From NCBI RefSeq assembly GCF_000003815.2, contig NC_049982.1, forward strand, positions 13,838,537-13,902,536: 64,000 nt of DNA, in the 5' to 3' direction. Positions within the stretch are counted from its first letter, which is position 1. The number at the start of each line of letters is the position of its first letter. The position numbers and the translations under genes are program-made. This DNA comes from Branchiostoma floridae (taxonomy: Eukaryota; Chordata; Leptocardii; Amphioxiformes; Branchiostomatidae). Positions 24,101 to 32,500 of the stretch are shown in pieces. The notes under the pieces were generated by a model. The model made no database searches, was not told the DNA's origin, and was given only the letters and a program-made list of their open reading frames with translations.

Positions 24101-25764
24101 ATTGAGTCTGATATGTTGATTGACTTAAAGCAGGGTAGTTTGTGTTAATGAATGAATTAGTATACTTGTTGATCCATTTATAGACAATTTATCAACTTAT
24201 CTAGTAATTGTATTTATCAATATATTTATTAACGAATTAAATGCCTTTGTCAACTTGTTGATAATCTATTGAATTGATATATTGAATCTTATCTGTGAAG
24301 AAATTTATAGATAAAAGATTTGTTTCTTAATTCACTTTTGAATTTATGTAATAATGTAGCTGTCTGCCTTTTTTTCAGCAACTGTGCAACCGACACGGGG
24401 AGTGTGAGTGTGGTGCCTGTCAATGTGAGGCTGGATACACAGGACCCACATGTGAAGAATGCACGGTAATCCATTCGGTTACAATCCAAGTAGAACTAAT
24501 GATGGAAGGGCTTTCGTCCTTAACAGATCTATGTATAGACATACATGTGTACATACACAAAGACAAAGGTGAAATGACAATTATAACAAAGAAATTCTTG
24601 GGCTGATTATGCCAAGGTAGAGGCAACAATGAGGCTCTTGTTTGCTCTCTTTTCAAACTTTTGAATAAAGTTTACACACTTGTAAATGATGTTTTGTTCT
24701 GAACATATAATGTTTACTGCAGAACTGCCCAGAGCTGCAGTGTGAGGACTTTGAGACCTGTGTGGACTGCATGTACTGGGAGCTGACCAGTGGCTGCACC
24801 GAGGACTGTAACAACTTTGAGAGCCCAGTCGTCATGGTGGACAACTTGAACATCACTGAAGGTAACCAGGAATGTGTTCAAAGGAAAAGATTTCATGGAT
24901 GCCAAACAGAATGTTATGATATAATGTAGATATACCACTTTTGGACGATGCACGGCAATGCAAAATCCTTAATTCATATTTACATCCATGATTACTGCAC
25001 CTTATTAGTAATATCATGTACCTACATTTATCTGTTCACATGTGTAACATTAAGTGTGTTTGATAAATGGAGTCAACTATTTACTGTCATGTCACATACT
25101 AACAATTTTCCTCATGATCTAAACTTCTGCTGTAGAATTGGAGGCAGGAAGAAAACAGTGTCAGTACATTGCAGAAGACCTGCTGGATGAATGCTATGCA
25201 AACTACACTTATGGATACAACGAGGAAGGAATTATAGACATACGCATCCCATCAGGTAGGGACGACAGTTTCTTGTTTTTTTTTTATCTTGCATAGCTGG
25301 TGGATGCCCTGTAGCTAAGCTGGTAGCAGCCTCACAGTTAAGCTCCATGTTCCAATTAGTTGGTGACTTGGAGACTTAGCTCAATCTTTACAAGATTATC
25401 TCCGTTGGGGGCTTCATTCATCTTTCGAAAGGGACAAAAATGGGGGTCCTGTGTTCAAGTACACTAATTGCATAAGACCAGACTGTTTATTGACTTTTTA
25501 TTCTACATTCAGTATTCCTTGAGTTATTTCTCTCTATTTGTAAAATAGATCTTGAGTAGGTGAGTTGGTGCTTAACCTTGAATACCACTTCTTGTTTCAC
25601 TTTTACTATAATTCATAGAGCACGCATGTATTGTTTATTGACTTGAATCAGGGGGTGAAATATTGTTTTGCTTTATTCCAGCTGTAACATGTGACTATCC
25701 AGACTATAGTAACTATGACTGGGACTTTGATGAAGAGGATTTACCTGATTTTGAATACAAATGA
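183..25764 (+). CDS. Gene A: integrin alpha-beta fusion protein with FN3, RECK-like and VWC domains (5' partial, spliced)
   Basis: 57 exons can be joined in a single open frame of 6841 nt (2279 residues plus stop at 25762-25764). Every junction has an AG acceptor and a GT donor, and codon phase carries through all of them. The order is integrin alpha thigh and calf; integrin beta PSI, hybrid, beta-I; I-EGF and beta-tail; five FN3; second I-EGF/beta-tail; Pro/Thr-rich linker with six-cysteine knot; VWC; third I-EGF/beta-tail; acidic tail. The alpha propeller and start codon must lie left of the window. No transmembrane helix is seen, so the product is probably secreted or pericellular. Integrin heads bind matrix or cell-surface ligands through the beta-I metal site, which is intact here. 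Gene B, convergent downstream, is a paralogue. Individual exon ends may be off where alternative AGs occur, for example 16260 or 16263. Confidence 0.85.
1327..1361. repeat. Microsatellite (CATA)n
   Basis: Repeats of CATA with one GCATA interruption in a gene A intron. Confidence 0.85.
2110..2569 (-). pseudogene. 3' remnant of a non-LTR retrotransposon reverse transcriptase
   Basis: A minus-strand frame (2252-2569) contains FKSVRGRAPSYMSTLF and VQLWNKLS, typical of the C-terminal end of RTE/CR1-like reverse transcriptase proteins. It is followed by an A/T-rich tail (GTAAAATAAATAAA) near 2110-2130. It lies in a gene A intron, reversed to the gene. Only the last hundred or so residues remain. 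Confidence 0.6.
4148..4360. mobile_element. MITE family 1, copy 1
   Basis: About 213 bp in a gene A intron with ends AACGCTAGTTTATCC and GGTAAAGGTGAACAAGC that pair imperfectly as inverted repeats, and an internal arm around CAAACTGCAATAT. Related copies are at 7859-8074 and 41896-42114. No coding capacity. Confidence 0.7.
4714..4725 (+). other. Furin-type processing site RQKR at the alpha/beta junction
   Basis: The exon opening at 4710 reads S-V-R-Q-K-R-D-A-P. RQKR fits the R-X-K/R-R consensus for furin-like proprotein convertases. It sits between the last calf-2 strand and the PSI domain, exactly where a cut would release an alpha leg from a beta chain. Many integrin alpha subunits are cut by furin inside calf-2, so use of such a site by this family is plausible. 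Cleavage itself is inferred. Confidence 0.6.
7208..7419. mobile_element. MITE family 2, copy 1
   Basis: Inverted ends TACTGTAAATGCA and TGCATTTACAGTA enclose repeated GCGGT/ACCGC blocks (TTCGCGGTG, CACCGCGAAC). It lies in a gene A intron. Similar units are at 9493-9688 and 10967-11096. Confidence 0.75.
7859..8074. mobile_element. MITE family 1, copy 2
   Basis: About 216 bp; ends AGCGCTAGTTCACCTTTAT and ATAAAGGTGAACTAGC are near-perfect inverted repeats. It lies in the gene A intron after 7743. Confidence 0.75.
9493..9688. mobile_element. MITE family 2, copy 2
   Basis: Ends AACTGTAAATGCATT and TTGCATTTACAGTAT with internal CGCGG/CCGCG blocks. It lies in the intron before gene A exon 9761-9907. 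Confidence 0.75.
10570..10920. repeat. Tandem repeat, period about 50 bp
   Basis: About seven head-to-tail units containing GGACCTTTCCTTGGTGCTGA. The CTTTCCTTGG core recurs exactly 50 bases apart at 10631, 10681 and 10731, and outer units diverge. Intronic minisatellite in gene A. Confidence 0.85.
10967..11096. mobile_element. MITE family 2, copy 3 (internally shortened)
   Basis: 130 bp with the same TACTGTAAATGCA/TGCATTTACAGTA ends but only one internal half, so an internal deletion is likely. Confidence 0.75.
13457..17895 (+). other. Gene A exons 30-39: five FN3 domains of DCC/neogenin type
   Basis: Exons 13457-13669, 13989-14081, 14384-14525, 14901-15076, 15271-15477, 15849-15941, 16260-16401, 16626-16801, 17184-17291 and 17698-17895, two per domain. 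Domains 1 and 3 read like DCC/neogenin FN3 number 4 (GYQIGYGRG, EYIISLRALN). Domains 2 and 4 read like number 5 (LPPVGLK, YYTVRW, YEFSVKI, GRRQSP). Domain 5 reads like number 6 (NGMITGYFVLY, DW, YYFIVQARNAVGYSPRSP). In DCC/neogenin this membrane-proximal trio binds netrins and RGM proteins. The resemblance is judged by eye from memory of the family. The 1-2 and 3-4 pairs have nearly equal exon lengths (213/93/142/176 and 207/93/142/176), showing a tandem duplication of a two-domain block. Confidence 0.8.
18311..20172 (+). other. Gene A exons 40-44: second I-EGF/beta-tail module
   Basis: Exons 18311-18502, 18741-18865, 19247-19333, 19642-19777 and 20071-20172. The cysteine spacing repeats module 1: CSGHGDC, YYGKYCECNNLGC, GHGYCDC, CNNNGACICGECQC, then TCAGSCTQLRSCAEC and a beta-tail segment (GKWKLCEFVD). 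The 87-nt exon 19247-19333 has the same length and phase as its counterparts at 12027-12113 and 24379-24465. The module lies downstream of the FN3 array and upstream of the Pro/Thr linker, again without a membrane helix. Confidence 0.8.
20450..21539 (+). other. Gene A exons 45-47: Pro/Thr-rich linker with RECK-like cysteine knot
   Basis: Exons 20450-20818, 21094-21156 and 21432-21539. A Ser/Thr/Pro-rich, probably O-glycosylated stretch with an arginine-rich end precedes a compact six-cysteine domain at 20614-20754 with spacing CC-x7-C-x3-C-x20-C-x11-C, ending DPLWSCFLRASS. This spacing and the LWxC end resemble the cysteine-knot repeats of RECK, a protease inhibitor and Wnt7 co-receptor, best the fourth repeat; this is by-eye recall without an alignment. 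The two following exons are threonine repeats of mucin type (PTTTV, TTAPTT) and act as a spacer. Confidence 0.65.
21909..23349 (+). other. Gene A exons 48-51: one partial and one complete VWC domain plus linker
   Basis: Exons 21909-22010, 22484-22566, 22909-23002 and 23302-23349. The first exon encodes the second half of a von Willebrand C domain (WCSYPYRPPGTCCPIC). The next two encode a complete one: CDYEGRFVDNGD, DVCTICLC, VDCSPAFC, then PPGKCCPVC. VWC domains are common in BMP-binding and matrix proteins. The fourth exon is a short acidic linker (DDYILLGGLPDY). I see no first half for the partial copy in the preceding intron. Confidence 0.8.
22139..22395. repeat. Cluster of three perfect palindromes in a gene A intron
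   Basis: 22139-22169 is a 31-base perfect inverted repeat (arms GGCAACGTTGATATT and its reverse complement, one central base). 22321-22340 is a 20-base palindrome (CATTTTTGTAAACAAAAATG). 22342-22395 has arms CTTGGACAGAAG/CTTCTGTCCAAG. None is coding. Confidence 0.75.
23522..25255 (+). other. Gene A exons 52-56: third I-EGF/beta-tail module
   Basis: Exons 23522-23716, 23933-24036, 24379-24465, 24723-24861 and 25136-25255. The pattern CSGHGTC, YYGPHCECNNFDC, GHGQCEC, CNRHGECECGACQC, then NCPELQCEDFETCVDC and a beta-tail segment repeats modules 1 and 2. The 104-nt exon 23933-24036 equals 11681-11784 in length and phase, and the 87-nt exon recurs. This is the last folded module before the stop codon. 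Confidence 0.8.
25311..25470 (+). mobile_element. tRNA-derived SINE, 5' part
   Basis: GTAGCTAAGCTGGTAGCAGC resembles a tRNA A box, followed by a body (TCCAATTAGTTGGT) shared with 38116-38341 and, more weakly, with 1607-1660. It lies in the last gene A intron. Confidence 0.6.
25682..25764 (+). other. Gene A last coding exon: acidic, tyrosine-rich C-terminus
   Basis: The final exon encodes CDYPDYSNYDWDFDEEDL and ends FEYK-stop at 25762-25764. Tyrosines flanked by Asp/Glu are typical tyrosine-sulphation contexts in secreted proteins; sulphation is inferred. There is no hydrophobic segment for a membrane helix or GPI anchor, and no integrin NPxY tail. Confidence 0.8.
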
Positions 25765-26189
25765 GAGAAAAATCACAGTGTCAAATAAGTAAACTTAACT
25801 CATAGAATACATGTAAGTCAATCACCTTGCAGAGGACTGCCTGTTCATCAGCAACATTAGAATCATGAAAAATGAAGATCATTTAATCGTCCAAAGTGTC
25901 TTTGCTCTCCATACTTTGCTTGATCGATGTTGAGTATTAATATGATCATATTCAGTCCTTTGATGGTTTTGCTCATTGCCATCAAATATATTTATAGGTA
26001 AGTTTTATTAGATAAGATTTTCATGAGAACAATGAATGTATGTTGCACACCACTAGAATTTTTATTGGTGTTGTATTAGTTTTTTTTTTAGAAAAAAAAC
26101 AATGTATGTATGTATAATGTCACTGAAAGGAGCCCTTTAGAAATTTAAGGTACCAAGATTGATTTATTCATGTCAGTGATAGAAATGCC

Positions 26190-26195
26190 AATAAA
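26190..26195 (+). terminator. Candidate polyadenylation signal of gene A
   Basis: AATAAA lies about 425 nt after the gene A stop. A second AATAAA is at 26417-26422. Either would keep the transcript clear of the gene B coding end at 29524. Confidence 0.45.
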
Positions 26196-28471
26196 ATGTT
26201 TGTCATAGTTTTGACATTACGTTGTTGTTCAAACATCTTTTTTGTATGATGAATTTGCCAGTTGGCTCCTTATGGCCTATAGGTTGTTCTTTCAGTGAAA
26301 GAAAGTAGTACCTGAAGAAGTGGTATGGCTAAGCAACTTACTACAAAAATGCAGAAGAACACAGGGGGCTATCTTTGCAGTGGAGACCTAGTCATTATTT
26401 GTTACTCTACTATTACAATAAATTTTTCATGTATATTTAATCCTGTCTTTCAGTACTTGTTACATGCAGGAAGGTGTTCTTAGCTTACATGTATATCAGT
26501 CCTGAAAACTGCAGAAAGTTTACCATGTTGTTGGCAAGTAATGATTCATATTTTCGCTTCTGGGCATCCTCACAGATGTAGCTGGAATAATGACTTGGCA
26601 AGTTGAGAATAATATTTTTAGACTAATCAATGGTCCTCTGACAGTAACAAAAAAGATAACTTCAATCAAGCAACATATATCATAATTCATATTATAATAA
26701 ATCACACAGCATATAGATTGATTTTAAGTTGAGTTTATTGATTCTTGGCAAATGTTTACAATAAAGCCATGTATAATGTGTGATAAAAATGACTTATAAT
26801 ATACAGAACAAAACCAAATGGGACCAATATAACATGATGTATAAAAACTGAGCAAATATGCACATGCAACATGTGGTAGCAACAAAACAAGGACCTGCCT
26901 TGTCTGCACATGAGTAGTATTTACAATTGGCTTATCTGGTAAAATGTGTGGTTAGATTTGTTATTATAACTTAAAACATTTCATGAAGAGCTGTTGTAAT
27001 GCTTATTGGTAAAGATATCTTCAACATGAAGACCTCCAGAGTGACTGTACCTATGCCATGACTGAGTCATCAATATGTCATACAATATATAATATCCTAG
27101 TTACGTGCTTTACCACTTTCAAAAGGAACTATTCTGTACAATGTCATGTAACTTGAACTGTAACTGTAACTAATGTAACGCAAATAAGAAACATGAATTC
27201 AATCATTTTCCACAAGTGAACAGAGAAACAAAACTGAATGTTGAACAAACAACACACATCACAACAACCTATGTGTAATATCTCGTTTCACGAAAGTGTG
27301 TCACAATAACAATATATCATTTAACTGTACTATAGTTCCTGCTTTGTAACAAACAATAGCAACATTTTGTTACCAATAAGCATGTCATAACACATTGTAT
27401 ATACTAAAGCCTATTACTCTTATGTTTTATACGTACTAAATACTGGCAGTAATGATGGCACGTACAATCCTACTCTTATTGCTACTGATACATAAATAAT
27501 ATATGGATTAAGGTGTTTAAGGCACATATTTCATACAAATATAAGACACTCAGCTCTTTACTAAATGTTCACAATCTATTATCATTACTAGTCAACAGTC
27601 TAGGGACTGTAGAACAATTATAAAAAAATGTGATACATCTGATGAATTCAAAATGAGCCAAATATAGATCTCCATCTAATAATTTTGTTTCCCAGGATAT
27701 AGGAATAGAACAGGAACTTACGTCCCTATTTCTTGTACGACATTCAAACCTTTGACCTCAGGAACACGATTCAACTGCCTTTCTATCAAAAAATAGTTCT
27801 GCATTCACACTGCTGAGATCATGTGGAGAAAATACCAAAGATACCATATTGTACATAAACATTATAAGTTTGTTTGTTTGATGCCTTGCTATTTGAGAGT
27901 GGAATGTACTAAGCATGGGTTAATCAGTCCTGTATGTGTATTACCATATTTCCTCAAATAAGCTACGCACTTTGGATACTTTTCAAAATGTAGGTGCTGC
28001 AAGTTGTTGCCAAAGATTGGGTGCATACCCTGTTTGAGGTTATTGGATGGATGAATACACATCGTACATTGTACACATTGCTTTTTGTGTGAAACATTTC
28101 TTCTATTCTGAATGGTTTTTATAACCTGCTGTAGGTGATTTATAAGTTTGTAGGAAAATGATGAGGTTTATGCAAAATTTCTTGAAAAAGACAAGAAGAC
28201 GACATAGATTTAAATTTATCCAGTCAGAGACGTGTTCAAGATTGGTAGAGAAGGCGTACAAACTTTACCAGTACAAGTTTTTTCTATTTTACCTTTCAGA
28301 CCAATAGATTTGTCTGAAACTTGCCCCAAATCAGGATGCTTTCTATTTGGGGTGTGTAATTTAATTGAGAAAATGTGGTACTCAGATTAACAAAGTCTAC
28401 AATGTTATATAATTCTAAACCTACATGAGGGTTATTACAGCCTGCTCACATTCATCACAGTAAAGCACTAT

Positions 28472-28477
28472 TTTATT
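28472..28477 (-). terminator. Candidate polyadenylation signal of gene B
   Basis: TTTATT on the plus strand (AATAAA on minus) lies about 1.05 kb after the gene B stop. Another lies at 26734-26739. The second would bring the 3' end to within about 0.3 kb of the gene A signals. Confidence 0.35.
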
Positions 28478-29286
28478 TGTGATTATTGTTATATGTATAT
28501 TGTATCTATACCCTCAACAACATACCCAGCAAATCTATCATATTGGGTGAATACACTTTTCAGTTACAAAAGCTACTTTTCTGGTGTAAAGAACATGTTT
28601 AGTATTATCATTACTAAAATATTCCGTTGAACCTTAAAAAGGCAACCAGCCATCTGCTCCATTTTTGCAAGGCAGATACAGAATCACAAATGCAAAGTTT
28701 TTCTATGTTCTGAAAGTTCTTAATAGCTAAGTTCTATGATAAGTATCATTAATACTTGTGTTGTACACAAAGCCTTAGTAAAGGCTACTAATCTAGTTGC
28801 CTCTTGGAAGCACTTAATAGAAATTATACAATACCTGCCTTATGTTTTACTGAGGAAAAGTTTTCTGAGAAAAGTTTCCACTTCTTTTACATGCACATAA
28901 GGGGTAGACATATCCTCAAAATGTAGGAAATTTGTGGAAAAATTATATGAGGCACATGATTATTTGTACCTCTGGGTACCTGTATCTTTATCATACTACA
29001 TATTACTTTCATATACAAGGCATGTTCTTTACAAAGGCACATACTGTGAGAAGTTTGGGACTACCTTTAATCCCTTATGATTGAGAAGTTTTTTACGGAA
29101 ATTCAGTGAGACATTTAATGTAAAACCTGTCCTGAAGATACTTGAAAACTAACTCACCTTTGTTGGAAAGATGGCATCTCCAGTCTGTATTTACAGTGAA
29201 TTCTTTTCAGATTTTTTACAAGACTATTATGTGCTGCATTTACTGTATTCTGTCCCAAATTGGGAGTGGGAATCATCAGAATCACT

Positions 29287-29430
29287 AACCTCCAAGCAGA
29301 TCTACATGTACAAAAAAAATGTATATGGTCACCAAACAATATCCAGCCAGCCACTATAGGCTATGGTGGCCAGCTGGATACTGTTAGTCTCATGGATACT
29401 GTCCATCCACCCTAGATCTGCTTGGAGATT
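29287..29430. mobile_element. Short inverted-repeat element (MITE-like)
   Basis: AACCTCCAAGCAGATCT (29287-29303) pairs with AGATCTGCTTGGAGATT (29414-29430), apart from the outermost bases. An inner imperfect hairpin is built on CCAGCCAGCC/GGTGGCCAGCTGG. It lies just downstream of the gene B stop, probably in its 3' UTR. A solo end occurs at 55390-55409. Confidence 0.65.
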
Positions 29431-29523
29431 AAGCAAACATGGCAGTAAAATGATATTGCATGACACTTTTTAAGCAAATGTCTTTGCTGTTTGTTTGTTT
29501 TTACCCTGAATGCACCGAGCATG

Positions 29524-32500
29524 TCACCACAAGGAGTTTGTTCTTCCATTGGGGATGTTGACGTAAACAGCTGGCTGCTGCATCAAGACGTGATCATCAG
29601 GGGTCAGGTCGCTGGAGGTACGGGACAGGATGGCCTCCATCTCAGCCACCAGCTCGGAGAATGTCGGACGGTCTTCGGGCTCTGATGACCAGCAGCGCAG
29701 CATGGTCTGATACCTGCAGGGAACATGGAAAAGTTACCTAACTTTTAGTTTCCTCCTTTTCAGCAAAATTTCTGTTCCAATGTACACACAACTGCTACAA
29801 GCAGAGAAATCCTTTGTGTGATTGGCAGAATGGCACTTTATCAACAAAAGAAACTGGTCTAGATTATCTTAAACTATTGAGAAGAGAAATTAATGAAGAT
29901 TTTCAATGTTGGATTCAGGTGTAAAGAATGAAGCAGTGAATCAGTGTACGTTAACCTGCTTGGTGGATGCAAACGTTGTGCCTGCAAGCACCTATAGCAG
30001 GGAGATGGTTTAAGTGACACCTGTACGTACAGTGCTTCCTGGCAGTGCCTGGGTTTGCGCAGTCTGCGGCCCTGCAGCAGGTACTCTGTCACGTCCATGT
30101 TGTCCACATCAGGGTACGGGATGACTCCTCGTGTCCAGATCTCCCACAATACCACTCCATATGACCACTGGGGAAAATCACAGTGCAAACACAGGAAAAA
30201 GTTTTTTTCAGCTTAGGGCAGAACTGTGCTTTTTGGTCAGTCAAGACAAATGGAAAACTTTTGTTTACAATACAGCCACTGAACATAATACATCATATTA
30301 TCTTACTGTACTGACCACATCAGTTTTGGTGGAATAGATCCCCTCGGTCAGGCTCTCGATGGCCATCCATTTGACAGGGAGCTTGGCTCGCTTGTCCCCA
30401 CTGCTGTAGTACTCGCGCTCATAAATGTCACGGGACAGGCCAAAGTCTGCCACTTTTACAGTCAAGGTGTCATCCAACCTGCACAGAGGGGAAAATTTTC
30501 ATATTTAGGCAAAAAATTGTGAAAATATGAAAAATATTTCATACTTGCTCTGTGTGATCATAAATAAATCCCCACTTTTCAATATAAAATCTTGCAAGAT
30601 TTAACAATGCAGTGTTACAAATTCAAAGGAAAATATCTTTAACATACATGCAGCTTTTTTATGTTTCAAATGAAATACAATACAACAATATGAACCTTAA
30701 AGTGCATTTAGGCTTTTTACACAGAAGATGAAGAGAGTTACTTACATACAATTCCTTGCAGCCAAGTCTCGATGCACAAACTTAAGGTCACTTAGGTACG
30801 CCATTCCCCGGGCAATATCTCGACCAAATGTGAGCAGGTCCCGTCGGGTTAGGGTCTGTCAGATACAAGGATATCAATAAGTGTGCATTTCATTCTTCAT
30901 AACTTAATCCCAGTTCTCTTGACTCAAATGTATATGTACATGCATGTATCAAGAGGTAAAGTTACATGTAGATATGATTGTTCTTTTTGAAATGACTTGC
31001 AGTGTTTCTCAACAGTTATATTGCCACTAGGTAACATATCTTTTCCATTACAACCTCCCCACCTTATCTGGGTCCCTGAGGAAGGTGGCGAGGTCGCCGT
31101 GTGCCATGAAGGGCAGGATGACCAGAGGGGGTTCCTCCGCAGCCATGCACACCCCGATCAGGGTCAGCACGTTGGGGTGGTTAAAGTCCTTCATCATGAT
31201 CCCCTCACCTAGGAACGCCTCCAGCTCATCAGAGTTAGACGCATCTGTTGGGCACGTAAATTTCATTAGTCCGACATCTCTGTTTGGCACAGGATGAAAG
31301 CATGTGTTAGACTTAATAGTTAAAAACGTGTCGTCGGGCACATTTGTTTTTGCACACAGGAACTGATTGATTATTAAAAGATTAAAAACCACATTATCTA
31401 TAAGTATCAGAGACTTTTGGCTTTCACATTCCCCTCCAAATCTTCTCTATTTGCCACCTGGGTGTCAATTACAGAAACAGCCATAATACTTCAATGCTTC
31501 AAACTCTGAATCTAGGCAATACAAAACCAAATAGAAAATGACTGGACCGATAAAGCAAAGTTAGGAATTTCCTGAAAAACGTACGTTTGAGTGTCTTGAC
31601 TGCTACATCCATCTCATCCTTCCCTTCACCTGACTTCAGTTTTCCTTTGAAGACCAGTCCAAAGAATCCTGCAAAAGAAACATTATAAATTGCATATAAA
31701 GCACAATTACAGAGGCAATCAAGGCAGCATATGCTGATTGTCAATACCTTATCTGAAATACAGAACACAGTGCATAACTTATACTTCATACACAAGCAAG
31801 TACAAGTTAGAAAAAAAAAAGTTTGCCCATGCATCTACAGATGCGTAGGGTGGCGCCCATCTCCACTTCGAAGCCCTTGGGCCACACATTTGTGCAAGTC
31901 ACTACAGCAGGGGGCTGGTCCGCTGGTAGTGATGTGTGTTTAACTTCCATACTCTTCCTCATTAGTGCTGAGTGCTAAGCAGAGAAAGCAGCATGTACCA
32001 TTTTTAGAGTCTTTGGTATGACTCGGCCGGGGATCGAACTCACGACCTACCAACTGCAAGGCGAACACTCTACCCACTCAGCCATTGCACCAGTTAAGTA
32101 CAAGGTATATAAAAAAATCCAGCCATACCCTTGCCAATGACAGCCTCCAGGAACACCCTCTCCCTGTCGATGAGGATGTCTTGTAGGAATAGGGGGATGG
32201 TCTCCTCCAGTTCCAAGGGGGTGCTTGGGGATGCAGCAAATGCTCCCTCTGGGACGTACTCATTTGCTTGTGTACCTTCCAGGCCCCCTGCACATGTGAG
32301 GTTTCAGTGCACATGTTAATTCAATGCTATCTAATACTCTTACTGTAACGTTACATTCAATATGAAGTTTGACCAAACCAAGCAGGAGATAACAATCAAG
32401 ACCAGAAATCTGCAGTGACTGGACAAAAACCACACCACACCTTGCTGTTGCCGAGAGTATGTTGTGGTCACATGACCATTCATCTCAATCTCATTGGCCA

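Larger units (their letters stand above)
26500..29520. other. Intergenic/3' UTR stretch between convergent genes A and B
   Basis: AT-rich sequence without a credible coding exon on either strand. It should contain the 3' UTR of gene B (candidate signals at 28472 and 26734) and the small inverted-repeat element 29287-29430. Confidence 0.55.
29524..32287 (-). other. Gene B exons 29-35: MET/TAM-like receptor tyrosine kinase domain and tail
   Basis: Exons 32129-32287, 31585-31668, 31063-31244, 30746-30855, 30316-30478, 30031-30167 and 29524-29713. All catalytic features are present: Gly loop GKGFFG (1184-1189), VAVK lysine K1210, alpha-C glutamate E1227, HRDLAARN with D1304, DFG with D1322, the activation loop with twin tyrosines (Y1334, Y1335), [10 protein letters not shown] and WSYGVVLWE. 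The [11 protein letters not shown] and YLLQGRRL stretches resemble MET/RON and AXL-type kinases. The kinase should be active. The exon 34 donor was set at CT|GTACGT because only that choice restores the family's LYxxML motif. Confidence 0.9.

Noticed and set aside
183-25764. Two adjacent separate genes, an integrin alpha followed by an integrin beta
   Set aside because: There is no alpha transmembrane exon, stop codon, polyadenylation signal in context, beta start or signal peptide between 4499 and 4710, and the frame and phase join cleanly. Gene B shows the same order independently.
32018-32093. Functional tRNA gene
   Set aside because: A- and B-box-like parts are present but the acceptor stem pairs poorly, and a SINE-like body with an A/T tail follows, so it is the head of a SINE.
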